Assembly (NCBI RefSeq): GCF_947500065.1
Contig: NZ_CANMQT010000003.1
Span: 558,001-622,000 of the forward strand
Direction of reading: 5' to 3'
Length of the DNA: 64,000 bases
Origin: an uncultured Aquimarina sp.
Lineage (GTDB): Bacteria; Bacteroidota; Bacteroidia; Flavobacteriales; Flavobacteriaceae
In this document: in pieces, positions 39,622 through 46,877 of the stretch
How the letters are laid out: each line of letters starts with the position of its first letter
Position numbering within the stretch: the first letter of the stretch is position 1
The notes under the pieces: model-generated
The model's input: only the letters and a program-made list of their open reading frames with translations
Database searches by the model: none
Told to the model about the DNA's origin: nothing
Program-made: the position numbers and the translations under genes

Positions 39622-40956
39622 CTAGTTTACACTCAGATCTTTAATCGCTACTTGTCCATATACATTAGAACTAGAATGGCTGCTGCTCGTTGATTGTAAA
39701 TACGATCCTGCTTTGAAATAATTCTCATCTGCATCCCCGATATCAACCGAGGTAAACAATGTTCTTACTCTACTACCGCTATTATTTAATTCATACAATC
39801 TTACTACACTATTTCTCATCGTTAACTCAAAATAGTACTCAGTATCCATATTCATATTAAAATCGATAGTTCTTCCTTGACCTTCTATTTCTTCCGTTAC
39901 ATAGCCTAAAATTCTAAGGTCTACTCCACCCGAATTTTGTCCACTACTTCCTTGAACCTGTACACGAATAACATCATCATAAGTATCATTTCTTTCATGA
40001 ATTTGACCGAAACATAGTTTCCCTGATGGTGGAAGGTCTTCTATTTTAAATCTCCATTTCATTGAGTGTTCCGTATTAGTAGTTCCATCCCAATAATTAC
40101 TTCCTCCATTCACTAGTTCTCTTAACTCTGATCTCGGATTGGATGATCCTCCAGAAGTTGGGTTTCCTGGATAACATCTAAATGTTGCATACCCATTATT
40201 TTCAAAGAAGAAATGACTTTCATTTGTACTAGCATTATCTGCGTAATTCAATCCATTGTCATTACTACCTACGTTTAGATTACCACTAAAACCATTTAGT
40301 TTCCAACCGCTTCCAATAATACTTGCAGCAGTTCCTCCTGGTGGTGGAGGTGGCGGTGTCGTACCTCCTACTTCTGTAAAAAACCATCTGAATTTATCAT
40401 TGCCATTCCATGAACGTGATTCTACATTTGCTCCATTAGAAGTACTTCCTCCTACAACTCCTATAGATTTTCCACTATCCCTAGATTTCAGCCTATAATA
40501 TCCACTACCTACACTTATAATTTGCCATTCTTGATGGCTACTACCATTGTAAGATCTTGATTCAATATTAGCTCCATTGCTATTACTTCCATTCTTAACA
40601 GTAATTGACTTACCACTATCTATACCTTTAAGCCTAAAATAACCGTTACCAACACTAATAACTTGCCATTGTCTATGGGTACCACTGGCATTACCCCATT
40701 GTTGAATATTGGCTCCATTCGAATTACTTTTGTTTTGAACATCCATATGTAATCCACTTTTCTTATTTCGTAGATAATACGTTTTACCTGCAACTGGAGT
40801 TGCTTTTTGAAAGGTTTCTTCTTCAAAATTAGATTCTGTTGGTTCTACAAACTCTTCTGACTCACAGGATAGTGTAAGTATAAAGCTCAATAACAAGAAC
40901 GTTTTGGTTAAGAAAGGAAGAGATATGCCTTTCCAATGGGTTACATGAGTTTTCAT
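39622..40956 (-). CDS. PL7 alginate lyase lipoprotein with ricin-type lectin domain
   Basis: 444 residues from the ATG at 40956; other in-frame starts upstream (40980, 41010) would bury the signal. Lipoprotein cysteine is at residue 31 (FILTLSC-ESEEF). Residues about 60-195 are a ricin-type beta-trefoil with three QxW-like repeats (HRQWQVIS, HQEWQIIS, KFRWFFTE). A proline linker (PPPPPPGG) joins it to the alginate lyase domain (about 215-444) with the PL7 motifs RSELRE, QIHE and YFKAGSYLQ, which carry the catalytic residues. QIH suggests preference for guluronate-containing alginate. Exported surface enzyme; shares a promoter module with the next gene. Confidence 0.92.
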   Translation of the reverse strand: MKTHVTHWKGISLPFLTKTFLLLSFILTLSCESEEFVEPTESNFEEETFQKATPVAGKTYYLRNKKSGLHMDVQNKSNSNGANIQQWGNASGTHRQWQVISVGNGYFRLKGIDSGKSITVKNGSNSNGANIESRSYNGSSHQEWQIISVGSGYYRLKSRDSGKSIGVVGGSTSNGANVESRSWNGNDKFRWFFTEVGGTTPPPPPPGGTAASIIGSGWKLNGFSGNLNVGSNDNGLNYADNASTNESHFFFENNGYATFRCYPGNPTSGGSSNPRSELRELVNGGSNYWDGTTNTEHSMKWRFKIEDLPPSGKLCFGQIHERNDTYDDVIRVQVQGSSGQNSGGVDLRILGYVTEEIEGQGRTIDFNMNMDTEYYFELTMRNSVVRLYELNNSGSRVRTLFTSVDIGDADENYFKAGSYLQSTSSSHSSSNVYGQVAIKDLSVN

Positions 40957-40998
40957 AATTGTTAATTTTGAATTATTCATAAGATTTGTGTTAAATGT

Positions 40999-41032
40999 TT
41001 GGTTACCCAATAAAACAATTGGTTAACCAATT
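40999..41032. promoter_or_regulatory. TTGG-N4-CCAA operators upstream of lyase 1
   Basis: TTGGTTACCCAA at 40999-41010 and the perfect 16-base palindrome AATTGGTTAACCAATT at 41017-41032. The form TGGT-N2-ACCA resembles FadR-subfamily GntR operators. Confidence 0.6.
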
Positions 41033-41057
41033 TAGTTATGGCAATATTAATGATTTA

Positions 41058-41085
41058 TTAACACAACTCAAACGTTTTCGTAAAA
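41058..41085 (-). promoter_or_regulatory. Shared 28-base regulatory block upstream of lyase 1
   Basis: This block matches 43337-43364 upstream of the second lyase in 26 of 28 positions, including an unbroken run of 20. The core ACGTTTTCGT has an ACG-N4-CGT dyad, as in LacI-type operators. It lies 102 bases upstream of the ATG. Confidence 0.65.
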
Positions 41086-41201
41086 TATTTTAAAATTAAT
41101 TATCAGATTATTAGATATTTAACATTAATTTTAACTTAAACGAATTTCATAGATTTGATCAATTATCATATCCATAACAATGCTTACGAAATATAATTAC
41201 A

Positions 41202-41231
41202 AAAAAGACCATCTTTTCAGACAGTCTTTTT
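41202..41231 (-). terminator. Terminator of lyase 2
   Basis: Arms AAAAAGAC (41202-41209) and GTCTTTTT (41224-41231), placed 25 bases after the stop of the second lyase on the minus strand. Confidence 0.7.
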
Positions 41232-41255
41232 GGAACTTTATAGCTATATTTTATT

Positions 41256-43244
41256 TTAATATGTTACATCTAATGTCATATCCTTAACTCTAACTTCTCC
41301 ATAAGCACTAGGAGACTCATCAGAATATCCGCTTCCCTTACAATCTGATAAGAACATGGTAGATTGTGTATAACATCCTACTTTAAAATATCCAGTAGAA
41401 TCTTCTGCGTCCCAATTCTCATCCCAAGCGGCTAGGTTTGGTCTACTCTCATTTACGATTACACAACGAATATTACCATTGTTAACTGTTACTGTAACTC
41501 TTAATTGTTCTCCTAAACTGTATGGAAGCACATTCTCCGCAGTATTATTCTCATTCATTACAACATGTAAACCTTCATCATCTGCTCTATATTCTACTCG
41601 TAATGGCTCATCTTGGGGACCATGTATTTGTACCATAGATACTTCTGGTTTTTCCACTGGTAAATGCGTAGCTCTAACTCGTACATCTAAATATTGATAA
41701 TCATCCATACTCCAGTAGTTATCATTACCACCAGGAGTTTGTCTTAACTCTGATCTTGGATAGGAAGAACCACTTGTTGTTGCTCCACCACAATGCGCCT
41801 TAAAAACAACTTCATCTCCTTCTACATAAAAATAATCTGAATATGGAGAAGGAATAGCTCCTGTAATATCTCGTATCTCCTCTGCATTTCTATTCCTATC
41901 ATTACAATCACTACCAGTCTTGCTATCGTTTGTACTATCATTTCCATCTTCATCAAGTGGGAATGTAATTTTCCATTTGTCTAGACTAGATAAAATATCT
42001 GACGGATTATTACCTCCTCCAGTATTACCTTGCGGAGTAGCCGTTATCGATTTACTAGAAGATGTATTTCCAGAATCATCCTTAGCTACCACAGTAAACG
42101 TATAAGCCGTACCATTTGTTAAACCACTTATTGTTTTATTTTCACCTGTAGCAGTTGTACTTCCACCTGCATACGTAATACTCACATTGCTAAAATCAGA
42201 ATCATTAGGATTATCCCAACTTAAAGACACTGAACCGTTACCAGCACTTGCATTTAAATTAGAAACAGCTCCAGGAGGAGTTGTATCTCCTTGGTTGCCA
42301 CCTACTCCATAAATTTCTGTTTCTATAATACTATTCCAACTATTACTAGAATTACCAAAACAAGATATTCTTACGTATCTCGCGTCTATACTATCAAAAT
42401 TATAGGTCTCCAATCCTTCAGTAGTACCACTACTCCCATTTGTTTTTGCGTCATATACAGTACTTAGAGAAGATGTTGAATTACCCACTCTAATTTTAAA
42501 ATATGCTCTTCTTTCATCGCCTTTAAACCAAGCAATTTTTAAACTTGATATTGTTTTTGAAACACCTAGATCATATGTGATGTACTTACCGGTATATCCA
42601 TTTGATGACCATCTTGATTCTGTATTTTGAATTTCTCCATCTATTGTATTTTCCGGTTCATAACCAGTTTGATTTCCGTTGGCAGAGACACTTAATGGTA
42701 TAATCTGACCTGATTCGGTAGGATCACCCGATTCAGAACTATCAAGCGTAAAATCATCAAAACGAACATCACCACTATCTCTAGTTCCTAAAATGGTTAC
42801 TGACGATGAACTACCACTATTAAATGCCACAGTAATCTCTTCGTAGCTACTGGTATTAAAATCATTAATTTGACCACCTATAGAGAGTTTTCCATTTCCT
42901 TTAACCCAAGCCTTTAGAATATAATCGGTGTTTTGACTTACACTCACCATTTGCTCTACTTTTCCAGAAGAACTATTTACTTTTCCTGCTTTGGATCCAG
43001 AATGCTCATCACTAGATATTGAATAATTACTTGTACTTCCCCAATTTGCTTTTCCGGATTCGAATCCTGGGTTTTGAATTGGTACTGAAACTTTAATTTC
43101 AGAATCATCTTTTATCCCTTCTAAAATCTCATCTTCAATTTGCTCATTAGTGCAACTTATAGCTGAAAAAAATAGCAATAACAAGAAGATTGAAGTAACG
43201 GATAAAAAAGACAACTTACTTTTGACGGCTGGTAATTTTTTCAT
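41256..43244 (-). CDS. Multidomain PL7 alginate lyase lipoprotein
   Basis: 662 residues. Lipoprotein cysteine at residue 31 (FFSAISC-TNEQ). Domain order: a CBM-like beta-sandwich (about 50-170; NPGFESGKANWGS), an F5/8 type C (discoidin/CBM32-like) domain (about 185-318), a fibronectin type III domain (about 325-410), and a PL7 alginate lyase domain (about 420-662) with RSELRQ, QIHG and YFKVGCYTQ. The three accessory modules probably tether the enzyme to polymer. Same strand as the first lyase, 245 bases apart, with its own terminator and a similar promoter module. Confidence 0.92.
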   Translation of the reverse strand: MKKLPAVKSKLSFLSVTSIFLLLLFFSAISCTNEQIEDEILEGIKDDSEIKVSVPIQNPGFESGKANWGSTSNYSISSDEHSGSKAGKVNSSSGKVEQMVSVSQNTDYILKAWVKGNGKLSIGGQINDFNTSSYEEITVAFNSGSSSSVTILGTRDSGDVRFDDFTLDSSESGDPTESGQIIPLSVSANGNQTGYEPENTIDGEIQNTESRWSSNGYTGKYITYDLGVSKTISSLKIAWFKGDERRAYFKIRVGNSTSSLSTVYDAKTNGSSGTTEGLETYNFDSIDARYVRISCFGNSSNSWNSIIETEIYGVGGNQGDTTPPGAVSNLNASAGNGSVSLSWDNPNDSDFSNVSITYAGGSTTATGENKTISGLTNGTAYTFTVVAKDDSGNTSSSKSITATPQGNTGGGNNPSDILSSLDKWKITFPLDEDGNDSTNDSKTGSDCNDRNRNAEEIRDITGAIPSPYSDYFYVEGDEVVFKAHCGGATTSGSSYPRSELRQTPGGNDNYWSMDDYQYLDVRVRATHLPVEKPEVSMVQIHGPQDEPLRVEYRADDEGLHVVMNENNTAENVLPYSLGEQLRVTVTVNNGNIRCVIVNESRPNLAAWDENWDAEDSTGYFKVGCYTQSTMFLSDCKGSGYSDESPSAYGEVRVKDMTLDVTY

Positions 43245-43300
43245 TTGTTAGTAATTTTTTTAAAATGTTAACGTTTTTCTCTTAAACTACCGATTTGATT

Positions 43301-43318
43301 AAATTGGGTGACCAATTT
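43301..43318. promoter_or_regulatory. TTGG-N4-CCAA operator upstream of lyase 2
   Basis: AAATTGG-GTGA-CCAATTT, arms of seven bases. It is the same type as the two sites at 40999-41032, and lies 57 bases before the ATG. Confidence 0.6.
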
Positions 43319-43336
43319 TTCAATATTACCACTTTT

Positions 43337-43364
43337 TTAACATTACTCAAACGTTTTCGTAAAA
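43337..43364 (-). promoter_or_regulatory. Shared 28-base regulatory block upstream of lyase 2
   Basis: The counterpart of 41058-41085, two mismatches in 28. Its order relative to the TTGG-N4-CCAA site is the same as in the first lyase promoter, with a gap of about 20-30 bases between the two elements. Confidence 0.65.
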
Positions 43365-43559
43365 AAATTATCAAATATTTTTAATATTTATAAATCAACG
43401 GTGCTCAAAAAAGTGAATCCTAGACTACATAAAAACCATAACCGAATACAAGAAAAATCCTACAAACATTAGGATTCCAGCAATTAGAGGGAATTATATT
43501 TCCCATTGAATCTAAAATTTATAGAACAATTCATTAGATCACAAAAAATATCAGTTTTA

Positions 43560-43661
43560 ATGATTAAAATCATAAAAAAACCAATAAAACAAGGAAGAAA
43601 TCTTATCAAAGCTGTTTTAGAAAAGTGCAAAAAACGTCAAGTAGCGCTTTTATGTAATTAA
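43560..43661 (+). CDS. Possible small basic peptide (33 residues)
   Basis: An ATG-initiated frame of 33 codons with many K/R, two cysteines and no acidic residue except one. It precedes the receptor gene by 90 bases on the same strand. No convincing ribosome site is visible. It may be chance; a regulatory leader peptide is the other possibility. Confidence 0.2.
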   Translation: MIKIIKKPIKQGRNLIKAVLEKCKKRQVALLCN

Positions 43662-43751
43662 AAAACTCTGTAATAAATAACTCAAGTAATATTCCTTTAA
43701 CATATTAATGAATATATTTAAGCATTAAACCAATTTAAATATATTCAAAAA

Positions 43752-46637
43752 ATGAAAAAATTCACACTCATCTTATTTGGGTTTTACGCAAGTATGTGTT
43801 TCTCTCAGCAAACTGTAACCGGTACTGTCACCGATTCTGAAGGTACTCCTTTACCCGGTGTAAATATTGTTGAAAAGGGCACCAGTAATGGTGCTACTAC
43901 AGATTTTAATGGTGCTTATAGCATTGAAGTCAGCCCAGATGGGACTTTGGTATTCAGTTATGTGGGGATCGGAACCCAAGAAGTTGCTGTAAATTCTCAA
44001 TCAATTATTAATGTATCTCTTTCTGGAGGTGCGCAATTAGAAGAAATTATTTTAGTAGGTTCTAGAGCATTACCAAGAAGTAATACTACATCCTCCCTTC
44101 CAGTGGATGTTTTACCTGCTAAAGAATTGGCTTCTACTGGTCAAATAACATTTGACAAGGCATTACAATATAAAATACCTTCTTTTAATACAGTTCAGAC
44201 TCCTGTTAATGATGCCACATCATTATTAGACCCATATGAAATTCGAAATATGGGACCTAGTAGAACCTTAATATTAATTAATGGGAAGCGTAAGAATCTA
44301 AGTGCTCTATTATATACTCAAACTTCTCCAGGAAGAGGGGAAACGGGTTCCGATATTTCGGCAATACCAACAGACGCTATTAAAAGAGTAGAAATATTGA
44401 GAGATGGAGCATCTGCCCAATATGGATCTGATGCTATTGCAGGAGTAATGAACATTATCCTTAAAGATTCTTACAATGATGGTTCTGCAACGTTGCGAAC
44501 TGGTATTACATCCGAAGGTGATGGAGAGACTATTGGAATTAGTGTTAATAATGGAGCTTCTATTGGAGAAGACAAAGGTTTTTTTAATTATACGGTGGAT
44601 TTTTCCAAAGTTAGTTTAGCTAATCGTCCAGGAACAGTAGATGCAGATGGAGAGTTTGCAGATTTTGGAGGGCCAAGGATTGGAGAAAGATTAGAAGATA
44701 TAACTAGTTTCTTGTCCAGAAGCCCTGATGCAGGTAATATTAATGGTTCACCAGAGACAGCTGCTGCAAAATTTTTAGTAAATGGAGGATATGATATCAG
44801 TGAAAATACAGAAGTTTATATAAACGCAGCCTATGTATATAAGAAAGTAAATAGTTTTGCTAATTATAGAACTCCATATTGGAGAGACATTCAGGATTTT
44901 CAATATTTAGGTAATTTCTTTCCTGGTGCCAACCCATTAACAACGGGAGTTGATTTCACGGATCCCAATGGAAATACATTCAATGGTAATGGATATGACG
45001 GATATGTACCTACTTTTGAAGGAGACCTAAATGATTATAATGCAACTATTGGGTTTAAAACTAAAAAGAATGGATGGAATTATGATTTGAGTTTTACAAC
45101 TGGAGGTAACTCACAGGACTATACAGTAAATAACTCGCACAATCGTAATTCTGTTTTCGTACCAGGTTTTGATGATGCTAATGAAAACGGTGTTCCGGAT
45201 CCTGGAGAAGAGTTTCTTCCTATTGAATTATATAGAGAAAATAGTCCTGTATCTTTTGATCCTGGAGGCACAAAGTTTTCGCATAACGTTGGAAATATAG
45301 ACATTGCTAAATTAGTCTCTGATCAAATAAGCATTGGTTTTGGAGCAGAATTCAGGTCAGAAATTTTTGAAATTACAGAAGGTGATCTTGCTTCTTATGA
45401 TGGTGGTGGTGCCGATTCATTCGCAGGAAACAGGCCAGAAAATTCAGGTAAATTTAACCGTTATAACTTTGGAGGTTATTTTGATGTCTCTGCTGATATA
45501 ACGGAAGATTTTTTAATAAATGGAACCGTTCGACTAGAAGACTATAGTGATTTTGGAGAAGCTTTTGTTTGGAAATTAAGTTCTCGATATAAATTTTTAG
45601 AGGATAAGCTTACAGTAAGAGCTTCTGTATCTACAGGATTCAGAGCTCCTACATTACATCAAATCTATACTCAAAAAGCGCAGTTTAGTTTTGTGCCAGG
45701 ACAAGGTATTCAGGTTGGTGGTTTGATAAACAATGTTTCTCCACAAGCAAGATTATTAGAAATTCCGCAACTAGATGCAGAAAAATCTACAAACATAACG
45801 GTAGGTATTGGTACTAAAATAAATTCAAACATAAACTTTACAATCGACTACTATAATATTGCTGTAGAGGATAGAATAGTTTTAAGTACAGAAATTGGCG
45901 CAACGGCTGCAGGAAACACCCCTTTGGATCAGGTGCTACAGGATAATAATTTATCGGATGTAAGTTTCTTTGTAAATGCCATCGATACCAGAACCTCTGG
46001 AATTGATGTAGTTGCTAATTATAAAAATGTAAATATTGGTCCAGGGAAACTGAATATTAGTTTGTCTGGTAATTACACCATTCAAAACAAAAGAGATGGT
46101 GCAGTTAATAATCCATCTATAGTAGCACAAGCGGGTCAATCTGTTGTCAATGATACACAGGAAGCATTATTTTTCACTTCCAGGCCAGAATACAAAGCTA
46201 TTTTGGGAGCAAATTATGATATTGGTAAATTTAATTTCTCACTAAATAATACCTTGTTTGGTCCGACTAAATTCAGAAATCAAGGTTTACAAGATTTAGA
46301 ATCTTTAGTTGGTGGTAATCCCGCTGATAGTGATGGAGGATCAGATTTAGGAGTTGAATTTATGACTAAAGTAGTAACCGATCTTGCTATTAACTATAAT
46401 GCAACAGATAAAATAACAATTGCATTAAATGTTAATAATATTTTGGATGTATTACCTGAGTGGGAGTTTAAATCACTAACTCCAACGGGAGATGCTGTTC
46501 TTAATGACCCTGCAGCAGAAAAGACAGCTTTCAATCTTATAACATTCAATGGACGATATTCGCAAATGTCATATGACGGATATCATTTTAGTCAATTAGG
46601 AACTATGTTTAATTTATCATTAAACTATAAGTTCTGA
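43752..46637 (+). CDS. TonB-dependent outer membrane receptor
   Basis: 961 residues. Signal peptide 1-19 (ends in CFSQQ). Residues about 20-95 are a CarboxypepD_reg-like beta-sandwich (TVTGTVTDSEGTPLPGVNI), 110-235 the plug (LRD-GASAQYGSDAIAGV is the end of the plug and the hinge), and the remainder a 22-stranded barrel ending with the expected aromatic residue (LSLNYKF). No SusD gene follows, so it is not a SusC/D pair. The neighbouring lyases suggest an oligosaccharide substrate, but the receptor could serve another ligand. Paralogous to the next gene. Confidence 0.9.
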   Translation: MKKFTLILFGFYASMCFSQQTVTGTVTDSEGTPLPGVNIVEKGTSNGATTDFNGAYSIEVSPDGTLVFSYVGIGTQEVAVNSQSIINVSLSGGAQLEEIILVGSRALPRSNTTSSLPVDVLPAKELASTGQITFDKALQYKIPSFNTVQTPVNDATSLLDPYEIRNMGPSRTLILINGKRKNLSALLYTQTSPGRGETGSDISAIPTDAIKRVEILRDGASAQYGSDAIAGVMNIILKDSYNDGSATLRTGITSEGDGETIGISVNNGASIGEDKGFFNYTVDFSKVSLANRPGTVDADGEFADFGGPRIGERLEDITSFLSRSPDAGNINGSPETAAAKFLVNGGYDISENTEVYINAAYVYKKVNSFANYRTPYWRDIQDFQYLGNFFPGANPLTTGVDFTDPNGNTFNGNGYDGYVPTFEGDLNDYNATIGFKTKKNGWNYDLSFTTGGNSQDYTVNNSHNRNSVFVPGFDDANENGVPDPGEEFLPIELYRENSPVSFDPGGTKFSHNVGNIDIAKLVSDQISIGFGAEFRSEIFEITEGDLASYDGGGADSFAGNRPENSGKFNRYNFGGYFDVSADITEDFLINGTVRLEDYSDFGEAFVWKLSSRYKFLEDKLTVRASVSTGFRAPTLHQIYTQKAQFSFVPGQGIQVGGLINNVSPQARLLEIPQLDAEKSTNITVGIGTKINSNINFTIDYYNIAVEDRIVLSTEIGATAAGNTPLDQVLQDNNLSDVSFFVNAIDTRTSGIDVVANYKNVNIGPGKLNISLSGNYTIQNKRDGAVNNPSIVAQAGQSVVNDTQEALFFTSRPEYKAILGANYDIGKFNFSLNNTLFGPTKFRNQGLQDLESLVGGNPADSDGGSDLGVEFMTKVVTDLAINYNATDKITIALNVNNILDVLPEWEFKSLTPTGDAVLNDPAAEKTAFNLITFNGRYSQMSYDGYHFSQLGTMFNLSLNYKF

Positions 46638-46698
46638 TCAGACAATAGCTCAAAGAGAGAATCTTAGCTATAAAAAGCGTATTCATTAATTCGATTCT

Positions 46699-46733
46699 AA
46701 AACCCTCAAAGACATATTTCTTTGAGGGTTTTT
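46699..46733 (+). terminator. Terminator of receptor 1
   Basis: Arms AAAACCCTCAAAG (46699-46711) and its near complement at 46720-46733, followed by T-rich DNA. It lies about 60 bases after the stop and separates the two receptor genes. Confidence 0.75.
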
Positions 46734-46877
46734 GTTTTTAAAAATATCATTATTCAAACATAACCAACTGATTACTAACAATTAGTTTACAACTTTCCCA
46801 AAATTATCATAGGATTTTAAGCTAAATAGTGCGCTTTTAGATATCTTTAATTTCATAAAACCAATACATATAATTAT

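Larger units (their letters stand above)
43245..43751. other. Divergent regulatory region between lyase 2 and receptor 1
   Basis: 507 bases. It holds the lyase operator (43301-43318), the shared block (43337-43364), and a possible 33-codon small frame (43560-43661). The middle, 43365-43559, shows no structure I can name. No TAnnTTTG box stands out for the receptor gene. Confidence 0.6.
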
